Origin: a virus
Strand: one strand, 5' to 3'
Virus record (IMG/VR): IMGVR_UViG_3300002144_000211
Coordinates: 1-29,089 of that record
DNA: 29,089 nucleotides
Positions 1 through 6,834 of this stretch are shown here, piece after piece (the first letter of the stretch is position 1; each line of letters starts with the position of its first letter). The notes beneath the pieces are model-generated. The model ran no database searches, was not told where the DNA came from, and saw only the letters and a program-made list of their open reading frames with translations. The translations under genes were made by a program, and so were the position numbers.

Positions 1-539
1 ATGCCTCTATCAAGTGCCATTTTAACACCTTCACGAAACCCAGCACGCCATGCTTGTTGCGGTGTAGCATTATTGTAGATGTCACTAAATGTGCCATTCA
101 TTTGAATATATTCAGTGTTCCAACAAAAGTCTACTTGAGCATGTACATTATCAGGATCTGCGTTTTCATGTGTACGCATGTCTAATACATATTGTTTAGG
201 CCAGCACTTGAGTCCGCCATTGCCATACATAAGATTGTTAATTTGATTACAAGCAGTCCAGCTAATAACCTTGTTGTTTAAATCAACATGTTCTTCAAAG
301 TTCATTGTTTGCTGTAAAAAGTTATCACGAATTCTGTTATCGCCGTCAACAGTAATAAATCGATCAGTTTCGCTGATTTTTGCGCAGGCTTTATGAGCGC
401 TGTCGCTGCCTTTAACTCCGTGTACACGTTTTGCCCAAGGAACCTTTTTACACAAGTCAGCATAATTTTGTTCTGCGTTTGGTTCATCGTAGCTGAGATA
501 AATAATATCACAGTCTACTACTCTAAATGTTTTACTCAT
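1..539 (-). CDS. Possible GT-A-like glycosyltransferase, 3' end outside window
   Basis: This reading frame starts at the ATG ending at 539 and runs off the left edge with about 179 codons visible and no stop. The start is supported by a GAGG ribosome-binding site six bases upstream. The visible protein opens with a strand-like segment (FRVVDCDIIYLSYDEP) and has a V-D-G-D-N motif at residues 64-68 that resembles the metal/nucleotide-sugar DxD motif of GT-A-fold glycosyltransferases. A second recognisable block is GNGGLKCWPK. Proteins of this look occur in marine T4-like phages, usually without an assigned function. It overlaps the preceding gene by 8 bases and is the last visible gene of a coupled operon with two other glycosyltransferase-like genes, which supports the sugar-transfer idea. 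The function is inferred from one short motif and the context; a different nucleotide-binding role is possible. Confidence 0.75.
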   Translation of the reverse strand, partial: MSKTFRVVDCDIIYLSYDEPNAEQNYADLCKKVPWAKRVHGVKGSDSAHKACAKISETDRFITVDGDNRIRDNFLQQTMNFEEHVDLNNKVISWTACNQINNLMYGNGGLKCWPKQYVLDMRTHENADPDNVHAQVDFCWNTEYIQMNGTFSDIYNNATPQQAWRAGFREGVKMALDRG

Positions 540-1089
540 TTATAACCTCATGAAGATATGTTGAAAACTTACGTGTAGTATATATTGAGATTGGAGATAA
601 GTCAAACTCAAACTTGTATTCAAACGGAATAGAATAAGTTTCGTCAAACTTTAACATTCTATACAAAATGTTTGGATCATATTTTTTTGTAATACTATAC
701 GACTGTGCTATTACGTTTGTATTAATTTTATCATTTTCTAATTTTTGTAAAAATTGTTTGTCAACAACTAATCTCCAGCACTTGCTTTTCATATCTTGTA
801 CAATAGTAAGTTCTCGATCTGTATCAACCTTACTTGGAATTTCGTGAAGAAACGAACCAAGCATCTGGTCGTTATTAGATTGAACTACTGACTTTAACTT
901 GTATGCTTTATCTAAGAAATCATATTCAACACGATAGTTTATTAGAAGTTCCGACCCTTCAATAAGACCCTTTACATTTTCAAACTCTACATTTATTGCG
1001 TCAAAACGATCATCTTTTTCTTTAGAGATTTTTTCTATTTGCCCAGAATCATTGTAATGTACATATCTGCTACTGTTAACTTTAAACAT
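532..1089 (-). CDS. Conserved-looking phage protein of unknown function (185 aa)
   Basis: I do not recognise this protein. It starts at an ATG with an AGGA ribosome-binding site six bases upstream, lies one base after the stop of the upstream glycosyltransferase-like gene, and overlaps the next gene by 8 bases, so it belongs to the same translationally coupled operon. The sequence is soluble, with no signal peptide or membrane segment. It is rich in charged and aromatic residues with alternating strand-like stretches (for example RYVHYNDSGQIEKIS near the N-terminus and FEYKFEFDLSPISIYTT near the C-terminus), suggesting a mostly beta protein. The product is probably a partner of the neighbouring glycosyltransferase-like enzymes, but that is inferred only from operon position. 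Confidence 0.8.
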   Translation of the reverse strand: MFKVNSSRYVHYNDSGQIEKISKEKDDRFDAINVEFENVKGLIEGSELLINYRVEYDFLDKAYKLKSVVQSNNDQMLGSFLHEIPSKVDTDRELTIVQDMKSKCWRLVVDKQFLQKLENDKINTNVIAQSYSITKKYDPNILYRMLKFDETYSIPFEYKFEFDLSPISIYTTRKFSTYLHEVINE

Positions 1090-1090
1090 A

Positions 1091-1936
1091 TTAAATTCCT
1101 AAATGTTTTTCGTAAATTTTTAAAATCCGTTGATTAACAAAATCTTTTTCAGTATAATGAAAAATTCCGTTTTGCGTATAGTTGCCTATTTTTAATGTTA
1201 AGTCTTCGCTAAAATAAACACCAACTCTGTTTTGCCATCTGTCAGTAAAGTTTTGACTCCAATTTTGTATCTTGGGTTTCATATGTACAAAACTTGGATA
1301 CTTTACATTAGGGTTAGTAATAAGATTTTCGCAATCCATTATTTTAGCAGTAATAGCAGCACTGAGATCTATGCTACATGTTTTTTGATAAATTTTTCCG
1401 CCGGCATGAGTTTTGTAGAATTGTTGCCAGTTATTTGTAATCATTTCAAGCCATTTATAAAACTCATGCGGTAGTTCTGTTTTTTTAAACCAATGTACTC
1501 CGGAATATAAGTTTGGAAGATTAAACTTTGTAAATGCTTTACGATAATAATCGCTAGTTACTAGCTCACCTCTATATGTATAAACGTTACTTGTAAAGAA
1601 AAGATCGTAGTTGCGTAAAAAGTCAAACCACGCACCAATATCTTGTAATATTAACATGTCGGTATCTATTACAAGTGTTTCGTCATAAGGAATAGCATGA
1701 TATATTTTCCAACGATTGTGTATCTTCCAATCTTCATCTGCTGCATGATCTCCCCAAGGAATCTCTACAATATGATCAAACAACTGCTTGTACTTTGTAG
1801 GAACAGGATCATTTGTAATAAGACAAATACTAGCGGTGTTATTAGTAGCACGTATGCTCATGGCTGCTAAACATGATTGTGTTACATAATCAAAATCGCT
1901 ATTTTGAGCAAGCATTGTAAAGTTATTAGTTGTCAA
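1091..1936 (-). CDS. GT-A/GT8-like glycosyltransferase (281 aa), TTG start
   Basis: The protein has the layout of a GT8-like GT-A glycosyltransferase. It has an N-terminal strand/helix with FDYV, a central ETLVIDTDMLI segment whose D91-T92-D93 fits the DxD metal-sugar-nucleotide motif, an NLYSGVHWF segment resembling the N-SGV motif of that family, and a C-terminal histidine segment (GIFHYTEKD). There is no membrane segment, so it should act in the cytoplasm. The likely start is TTG at 1936, preceded by a GGAGAG ribosome-binding site about five bases away. The first ATG, at codon 8 (1915), has no such site. It overlaps the preceding gene by 11 bases and is a divergent paralogue of it (both carry DETLV-[IM]-DTD). 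Family membership is fairly secure from the motifs; donor and acceptor sugars are unknown. Confidence 0.85.
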   Translation of the reverse strand: MTTNNFTMLAQNSDFDYVTQSCLAAMSIRATNNTASICLITNDPVPTKYKQLFDHIVEIPWGDHAADEDWKIHNRWKIYHAIPYDETLVIDTDMLILQDIGAWFDFLRNYDLFFTSNVYTYRGELVTSDYYRKAFTKFNLPNLYSGVHWFKKTELPHEFYKWLEMITNNWQQFYKTHAGGKIYQKTCSIDLSAAITAKIMDCENLITNPNVKYPSFVHMKPKIQNWSQNFTDRWQNRVGVYFSEDLTLKIGNYTQNGIFHYTEKDFVNQRILKIYEKHLGI

Positions 1937-2765
1937 TTGCTCTCTCCAAACTAAATTTATTCATTATATGTACATTACTACCTTTTATTTTTACCCCTAA
2001 ATATTCTCCAAGTCGATTTGGTTTCTCGACTAATACAGATATTTCATCATCCGTTATATTATGTAATACATCTTTGTCAGTGGTATAAAACTTCTTACCT
2101 GGCAATGTTCCAGCAAAGTTACCCGACTGGTACCCGTTCATAATATGTACAGCAATACTAAAAGCAAAGTCGTTTCTAAAAACAGTTGTACTAAACTGAT
2201 AGATACTACGATAATGAAGATAGTTATCTCTAATATGATTTATTAAATCAAAGAATATTTTATTTTGTTCAGTCTTTCTAAAGAAGAAAACCGTTGCCCA
2301 ATAAAACTTCACACTAGTATCGCTGATAAATTCAAACTCAGGCGCCGATTGTATTGCGCCAACATGGATAGCATTTGTGTACAACAATAAATCCTTTTGT
2401 TGTACAAAACAATTTAATAAAATATCATTACTAATGATATAGTCAGTGTCCATTACAAGTGTTTCATCGTACGGTGTTAATTCATACGCAGTAGCTCTAT
2501 TACCATTTTGAAAGGACAATACTCTATGAGAAAGGGTACCATCATAGTATCTCTTATTTGAATATTGATTAATTACAGTATTGGTTACAATAATTTTATC
2601 AAACGCATCAAGATATTGTGGAAACTTATTTTTAATATCAACGTCAGTGACAATGCTTGTGGGCAAGTTCATGTACTTGCGAATACGTAAAGCAAGGTAA
2701 TACGCTTGCTTTACATAGTTAATCATTCCATTGTTGCTGGCAAAAAGTACAACGCCTTGACTCAT
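1926..2765 (-). CDS. GT-A-like glycosyltransferase paralogue (279 aa)
   Basis: This is a paralogue of the adjacent downstream gene and also looks like a GT-A-fold glycosyltransferase. The segment PYDETLVMDTDYII places a DxD motif at D106-T107-D108. The N-terminus (VVLFASNNGMINYVKQAYYLALRI) has the form of the nucleotide-binding strand-loop-helix, and the C-terminus has a conserved-looking VHIMNKFSL segment. It has no membrane helix or signal peptide. Its ATG overlaps the stop of the preceding gene as ATGA, and its own ribosome-binding site is weak, so it is probably translated by coupling. The middle and C-terminal parts differ strongly from its neighbour, so the two may use different acceptors. 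Substrates cannot be read from the sequence. A non-catalytic sugar-binding role is a less likely alternative. Confidence 0.85.
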   Translation of the reverse strand: MSQGVVLFASNNGMINYVKQAYYLALRIRKYMNLPTSIVTDVDIKNKFPQYLDAFDKIIVTNTVINQYSNKRYYDGTLSHRVLSFQNGNRATAYELTPYDETLVMDTDYIISNDILLNCFVQQKDLLLYTNAIHVGAIQSAPEFEFISDTSVKFYWATVFFFRKTEQNKIFFDLINHIRDNYLHYRSIYQFSTTVFRNDFAFSIAVHIMNGYQSGNFAGTLPGKKFYTTDKDVLHNITDDEISVLVEKPNRLGEYLGVKIKGSNVHIMNKFSLERAIDN

Positions 2766-3109
2766 AAATTCATTATACTTTCAACTGAACGATTACTTTT
2801 AAGTTTGTTATATTCAGTAAGATACTTATTAGATGCCGAAAAGTATTTGTTAAGCAATTCAGAAGAATATTTTTCTAAATCTGTAATTTCAATTGGAATG
2901 TCGTTGTCATCAATTAAAATAATATCAATTTGTCCCATTGATAATAGATTTTGACAAAAGCTAATAAGCTGTTGTGTAACTGTAAACTGTCCGCCGTTAT
3001 GATAATAAACAAGATTTTCTTGGTATTGTTCTTTTAGTAAGCGTTTCTGATTGTTTAATGTAAACATATAGTTACTAATATCTAGTGCTTTTTCTAAGCG
3101 TTCGTCCAT
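2762..3109 (-). CDS. Small helical protein of unknown function (115 aa), first gene of operon
   Basis: The function is not recognised. The protein begins MDERLEKALDISNYMF, is largely helical by composition, and ends in a charged, coiled-coil-like stretch (YFSASNKYLTEYNKLKSNRS). A short strand-rich segment (IDIILIDDNDIPIEI) lies in the middle. I recall proteins with a similar tail from marine T4-like phages, but cannot assign a role. The ATG has a strong AGGAGA ribosome-binding site five bases away and lies about 16 bases downstream of the start site expected from a near-consensus sigma70 promoter. The stop overlaps the next start (ATGA), so this gene leads the glycosyltransferase-like operon. 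It could be an adaptor or regulatory partner of those enzymes, which is speculation. Confidence 0.85.
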   Translation of the reverse strand: MDERLEKALDISNYMFTLNNQKRLLKEQYQENLVYYHNGGQFTVTQQLISFCQNLLSMGQIDIILIDDNDIPIEITDLEKYSSELLNKYFSASNKYLTEYNKLKSNRSVESIMNL

Positions 3110-3118
3110 GGAGATCTC

Positions 3119-3143
3119 CTGTTATTACACTAGTATATAACAG
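3119..3143. promoter_or_regulatory. Possible operator: 7-bp inverted repeat over -10 box and start site
   Basis: The perfect inverted repeat CTGTTAT/ATAACAG (arms 3119-3125 and 3137-3143, 11-base spacer) straddles the -10 box and the predicted start site of the operon promoter. Only one arm would lie in the transcript, so an RNA hairpin is unlikely and a DNA site for a dimeric regulator is the simpler reading. A chance repeat in AT-rich DNA is possible. Confidence 0.4.
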
Positions 3144-3160
3144 ATTTTTTATATTGTCAA
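3132..3160 (-). promoter_or_regulatory. Sigma70-type promoter for the glycosyltransferase-like operon
   Basis: On the minus strand there is a perfect -35 box TTGACA (3155-3160), a 17-base spacer and a -10 box TATACT (3132-3137), differing from the TATAAT consensus at one position. Transcription would start near 3125 and give a leader of about 16 bases carrying AGGAGA before the ATG ending at 3109. It differs from the TATAAATA-type boxes in front of the virion genes, so it is probably read by unmodified host polymerase, meaning early or middle expression. Confidence 0.8.
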
Positions 3161-3173
3161 TGGAAGTTTGAAA

Positions 3174-4283
3174 TTATTGTAAAGCAGCGTTAATTGAGCC
3201 AACTGGCGGAACTTGACTAATAGCATTATAAGTTGTGCTAGAGATTACAAAATCACTTGACGGTGTATATGTGCGGACGTTGCTAATTACTGTACCAGTT
3301 ACGCCTTCGTCAATTGCGCCAGGAAGATAATTTTCGACCTGTCCGCCGGTTCCTGTATCACCGTCATCAAATTCTATTTGAAAAATTAATTGTGTAGCAG
3401 TAGCAAATGCGTTGTTAGTACTTGCTTTAACTCTATAATAGTTGTTGGCATAAATGCTTGTTACAGGTACACTACCTGTATTACCACCTGATACTCCACC
3501 GCCTTGTTTTTCAAAAATAACAGTAGTAGGAGAGGTTCCGGTACTAATAGTTGCTATCAAACTGCCAGTTCCGGTTCCTGGGCTAACTGATTCTGTACGC
3601 CAATTTCCATTTTTACGTCCAAAACGTATAGTACCCATTGCTGCTAATATGCGAGCCCAGTCCCAATCTTTAGTATTAGCAGTACCGCTTGTACCGCTTG
3701 ATAAGTTAGCATCAAAACGTATTTCGCCGCCTGCTGTTAAAAAGTATAAAAAGTTATTATGTGTACCAAAGTCTACAGTCACTCTGTGTATAATTGTAGA
3801 AGGAAGATTACTAGCACTGCCCCAAGCATTAGTTCGTGTACTACTACAACTAGTAGCACCCGATGTTCTTAAAAGGTCAGTATCAAAACTACTACTTGGA
3901 AACTCAGTAGTAGCAAGATTAAATGCTAATAAAGCATTTGCCATAGTAGTAAAATCTGTAATATCTTGATAATCAACAGAGTCAGTTTGAGCAGCAAAGT
4001 CAGCCGGAACAACTGTTGTATTAACAGATCCAAACTGATGAACATACCCGGATTGTATATCTAGAAATAAATCAAACATTTGTTGTTGTGTAACGCTGTC
4101 ACTTACACCAACAGCGCCGCCGCCTGTAACGATACTACTTGAAAAACTCTTACCATATCCTGATGTAGTAGTACTAGTAGTAAGACCATGCTGTGTCCAT
4201 ACGGCAAAATTTCCAACTCTTGCGGCAATAGATTGTCTAATATTATTATATTCTAATGCTGTAATTGGATCTAAAGCTGGCAT
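3174..4283 (-). CDS. Virion fibre/appendage-like protein (369 aa), paralogue of upstream gene
   Basis: This Ser/Thr/Gly-rich beta-type protein looks like a phage appendage component. It is a paralogue of the adjacent 300-aa protein. Both begin with a short helical segment containing YNNI(R/Q)xxIAA, followed by a region ending in a (Y)VH(Q/I)(F/Y)G block, and both share an AGGEIRF block followed by LSS/LNAGTS and an AMGT(I/V)RFG block. The start ATG has an AGGA ribosome-binding site about seven bases away, downstream of a perfect sigma70 promoter. Glycine/threonine runs (for example TTSTTTSGYGKS near residue 40 and EKQGGGVSGGNTG near residue 260) fit flexible fibre linkers. There is no enzyme motif. 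It could be a tail-fibre accessory, a head decoration or a secreted surface protein; a virion role is favoured by the neighbouring fibre genes. Confidence 0.85.
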   Translation of the reverse strand: MPALDPITALEYNNIRQSIAARVGNFAVWTQHGLTTSTTTSGYGKSFSSSIVTGGGAVGVSDSVTQQQMFDLFLDIQSGYVHQFGSVNTTVVPADFAAQTDSVDYQDITDFTTMANALLAFNLATTEFPSSSFDTDLLRTSGATSCSSTRTNAWGSASNLPSTIIHRVTVDFGTHNNFLYFLTAGGEIRFDANLSSGTSGTANTKDWDWARILAAMGTIRFGRKNGNWRTESVSPGTGTGSLIATISTGTSPTTVIFEKQGGGVSGGNTGSVPVTSIYANNYYRVKASTNNAFATATQLIFQIEFDDGDTGTGGQVENYLPGAIDEGVTGTVISNVRTYTPSSDFVISSTTYNAISQVPPVGSINAALQ

Positions 4284-4305
4284 ATATCTTTCCTAGTTTA
4301 ACTGT

Positions 4306-4334
4306 ATTATATTATACTTACTTATTAGTGTCAA
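4306..4334 (-). promoter_or_regulatory. Perfect-consensus sigma70 promoter upstream of the 369-aa gene
   Basis: On the minus strand, TTGACA (4329-4334), exactly 17 bases, then TATAAT (4306-4311) match the sigma70 consensus at all twelve positions. The -35 box contains the TGA stop codon (4331-4333) of the preceding gene. An overlapping second TATAAT (4311-4316) would have only a 12-base spacer. The start would fall near 4299, leaving a leader with AGGAAAG before the ATG ending at 4283. Confidence 0.8.
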
Positions 4335-5233
4335 CTGATATCTGATATCTTTTGATACGCAGGCGACGGATTAGAAACATATATACCAGTTGCTCTATAC
4401 TGATTAACCGAACTTACCATTTCACCGTTAACTCTTTCATCAGCGCCGCCGATGCCGTTTGCGTCATCCTGGAATCTAACTTGAAATCTAATTTTACTGT
4501 CATTGTCTAATTTTGCTTTAATCACATACGAATTGTCAGTGTATGTAGCACTACCAGTTTTAGTAAACACAGTTTGATATGTTGTTGTTAAATCTAAGTT
4601 TCCAAGTGTACTAGTAATACTTCCGTTAGTTGTTGATGTATAACCAAATCTCACTGTACCCATAGCAGATAACATTGCTACCCAGTTTACAGTTTTAGCA
4701 TAGTTTGGATCGGCAGGATTACTAGTTCCGGCATTTAATACTGCTGAAAATCTTATTTCTCCGCCAGCATTAAAAAATCCACGTCTTGCGTTTGGAGTTG
4801 AAAAGGTAACTGTAAATTCATGTGTTAAGAATTGCGGATCAGCTGAACCACCCCAAAGGTATCCTTGAGGTCTAGTACTATTAATACCAGATGCTTCTAA
4901 GTCAGCATAATCAGCATCAACAGTAAAACGATTTGTTTCCAAGTCAACAATTAACGTTTCGTAGGCAGCAAATAAGTCTTCGTTAATGTCTGCTGCTACT
5001 ATTACAATAGCAATAGTACTAGGCAATACACCATATATATGAACATACACATCTCTAAAATCAGCAAATAATTTATTCATGTCACCTGCTTCTACTTCGC
5101 GTGTTCCAACAATAACAGCACTACTAGCTACAGTTTCATTATAACCTTTGTCACCACTACCAGACCCAAGCAACGCAGCAATGCGTCCTTGTATATTGTT
5201 GTATCTAGCAGCAGAAATTATTTGATTTACCAT
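4331..5233 (-). CDS. Virion fibre/appendage-like protein (300 aa)
   Basis: This is the shorter paralogue of the gene that follows it in the transcript. The N-terminus carries ARYNNIQGRIAALLG and, after a glycine-rich linker, MNKLFADFRDVYVHIYG. The centre contains FFNAGGEIRFSAVLNAGTS and MLSAMGTVRFGY, which match blocks in the 369-aa protein. It is probably a mostly beta, oligomeric virion protein. It lies behind a TATAAATA late box that overlaps the stop of the preceding fibre gene, with AGGA seven bases before the ATG, so late expression is expected. It was identified by paralogy and context rather than a named domain; I do not know its exact place in the particle. Confidence 0.85.
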   Translation of the reverse strand: MVNQIISAARYNNIQGRIAALLGSGSGDKGYNETVASSAVIVGTREVEAGDMNKLFADFRDVYVHIYGVLPSTIAIVIVAADINEDLFAAYETLIVDLETNRFTVDADYADLEASGINSTRPQGYLWGGSADPQFLTHEFTVTFSTPNARRGFFNAGGEIRFSAVLNAGTSNPADPNYAKTVNWVAMLSAMGTVRFGYTSTTNGSITSTLGNLDLTTTYQTVFTKTGSATYTDNSYVIKAKLDNDSKIRFQVRFQDDANGIGGADERVNGEMVSSVNQYRATGIYVSNPSPAYQKISDIS

Positions 5234-5256
5234 GACATTATCCTATTATATGCTAC

Positions 5257-5264
5257 TATTTATA
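5257..5264 (-). promoter_or_regulatory. T4-like late promoter box TATAAATA
   Basis: An exact T4 late consensus TATAAATA on the minus strand, 23 bases upstream of the ATG of the 300-aa gene. It contains the TAA stop (5260-5262) of the 514-aa fibre gene. In T4 this box is read by the phage sigma factor gp55 with its co-activators; I infer the same here. Confidence 0.7.
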
Positions 5265-6804
5265 CTTTTAAGACGCATTCAACTAACTTCTCGTCTAAGC
5301 TACCATTTGTTTCTAACGCAATACCTACTAATGCTCTTGTTGCTATAGTTGATGCTACACCATTCTCCCATGCGTACACCAATTGGCCTTTGTTTACAAC
5401 GCCTGATACTCTTACCGGAACACGACCTTTAAGGCCAATGTATTGTCCATCAATTTCACTATTCATCATAAACGCAGGTTCTAAACTAATAACTCCAATA
5501 CACAAATCCGAACTACTTGCCGGTTTTGCTTCTGCGTCTAAGGTGTCACCTGCTACTGTCATACATGTTCCAACAGCGTGTTCTTCCGCAGTTGTATATT
5601 TTTCAGCAAGATCGGCATAACGTGCTTTAGTAGCAGTACCATTAAATAAGGTTGCTGTTAAGTTACCACTACTGTCGCGGGCGGCAATAGTATTTGCTGT
5701 AGCAGTTGTAGCAGCAGATCGACCGGTGCCGCTTACAGTAACTAATCCAGCTTGTGATGCTATACCACTAAACGTATCAGCATGTACAGTTGCCCATTTC
5801 AACGCAGATGTACCTAAATTATAAAGCGAGTTTGCTGATGGTATAATACCAGCATTTGTTGCGTCACTATTTTTTATACTAGCAATGTGTGTAGCAGCGC
5901 CTGCTGATCTAGCAGCAGCAAATTGTATTTCATTTCCTTGTACGTTACCAAGATAGCCTACTGTGCCACCAGTAACTTTAAGTTGTAAATCATTTGAGTT
6001 ACCAATTGTTAAACCGTTGTCATTTGCTCTAACAGCAACAACAGTAGCGCCACCATCTGCTGCTTCAGTTAGAGTTATTACTCTGCTACCGTCGATTGAC
6101 AAATATGCGCCAGCACTTACGCCATTAAGTTTTAACGCATCGCTTGCTGTACCCCATATTACTGGTGATCCTACGCCGCCTGCGCCAGTTGTTACACCAG
6201 TAGTAGAATTAGTATCTACTAATGTGATACCCTTTTTAATTTTTGTAAAGCCAGTTAAGGTAGGCACACTTGCTGCCTGTGTCGCATTTAATGTAAATTC
6301 AGCATTACTAATAATGTAAAGTGGAGTGTCGTTGATAAGAGCAATAATTATACTTTTACTACTTGACGCATCATCAACTACTGTAGATGAAAGCATTTGA
6401 GTAGTACCGTCGCCTGCTGATTGAGGACCAACAAGAATAAATTCACCAGTAGCAGTTTTAGCATATAACTGGTTAGCAGTAGTATTGTACCACAAGTCGC
6501 CTTCGTTTAACCCTACTGGTTCTGTAGCTGCGACTTCAGCACCGCCGGCATTTTTCCAAGCACTGCCTGTATAAAATTTCAATTTGTTTGTACCAGCGTC
6601 AAACCATACTTGGCCACTAAGTGCCTTTGTAGGAGCGGATGTTCCAGCAAAGTGTTCTAACAAATGAAGCATATTTTCATTTTGTGCTTCGCCGTATCCA
6701 TTGTAGTTTTTACCAACAAGTTTAATGTCAGTTGTTTGATCAAGTGTACCATCTTCAACAGTAACTAATTGTGTACCGTTAAATCTATTAATAATGTATG
6801 CCAT
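5260..6804 (-). CDS. Tail fibre-like protein with C-terminal YADLAEKY module (514 aa)
   Basis: This is the third of three tandem fibre-like paralogues. Residues 1 to about 220 match the other two: an opening MAYIINRFNGT, a GKNYNGYGE segment, a helical LLEHFAG segment, GQVWFDAGTNKLKFYTG, then ILVGP. The middle is a Gly/Ala/Thr-rich beta region typical of trimeric fibres. The C-terminus from about residue 393 carries YADLAEKYTTAEEHAVGT and later LKGRVPVRVSG. I recognise this module from the ends of many phage tail fibres, and it resembles intramolecular-chaperone-type C-terminal domains, though I see no proven cleavage site. The start has a GAGGAG site five bases away and a late box upstream. 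It probably forms part of the host-contact apparatus. Confidence 0.88.
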   Translation of the reverse strand: MAYIINRFNGTQLVTVEDGTLDQTTDIKLVGKNYNGYGEAQNENMLHLLEHFAGTSAPTKALSGQVWFDAGTNKLKFYTGSAWKNAGGAEVAATEPVGLNEGDLWYNTTANQLYAKTATGEFILVGPQSAGDGTTQMLSSTVVDDASSSKSIIIALINDTPLYIISNAEFTLNATQAASVPTLTGFTKIKKGITLVDTNSTTGVTTGAGGVGSPVIWGTASDALKLNGVSAGAYLSIDGSRVITLTEAADGGATVVAVRANDNGLTIGNSNDLQLKVTGGTVGYLGNVQGNEIQFAAARSAGAATHIASIKNSDATNAGIIPSANSLYNLGTSALKWATVHADTFSGIASQAGLVTVSGTGRSAATTATANTIAARDSSGNLTATLFNGTATKARYADLAEKYTTAEEHAVGTCMTVAGDTLDAEAKPASSSDLCIGVISLEPAFMMNSEIDGQYIGLKGRVPVRVSGVVNKGQLVYAWENGVASTIATRALVGIALETNGSLDEKLVECVLKV

Positions 6805-6826
6805 TTTTGCTCCTCGTGCTTACTAG

Positions 6827-6834
6827 TATTTATC
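6827..6834 (-). promoter_or_regulatory. T4-like late promoter box GATAAATA
   Basis: GATAAATA on the minus strand, one mismatch from T4 TATAAATA. It sits directly after the TAA stop (6835-6837) of the 616-aa fibre gene and 22 bases before the ATG of the 514-aa gene. The extended string TAAGATAAATAC is shared in form with the other late boxes of this window. Confidence 0.6.

Noticed and set aside
302-511. 69-codon minus-strand frame near the left edge
   Set aside because: It lies wholly inside the partial DGD-motif gene in another frame, and that gene has a ribosome-binding site, a coupled start and a coherent protein.
530-545. TATAAATG resembling a late promoter in front of the partial DGD gene
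   Set aside because: The last bases are the ATG start codon itself, so a promoter here could not produce a usable message for that gene; chance match.
3110-3119. Perfect 10-bp palindrome GGAGATCTCC at the ribosome-binding site as an RNA hairpin
   Set aside because: A palindrome with no loop cannot form a useful hairpin; at most it is part of a DNA-level site, mentioned with the operator candidate.
3454-3969. 171-codon open frame on the plus strand
   Set aside because: It is antisense to the 369-aa virion-like gene, has no ribosome-binding site, and its Val/Pro/Leu-rich product reflects the reverse of Thr/Ser/Gly-rich codons.
4160-4185. Short AGT/ACT tandem triplets
   Set aside because: They encode a Thr/Ser linker in the 369-aa protein and are too short and imperfect to call a repeat element.
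5189-5620. 143-codon plus-strand frame spanning a gene junction
   Set aside because: It crosses two well-supported minus-strand genes and their promoter, has no ribosome-binding site and no protein-like composition.
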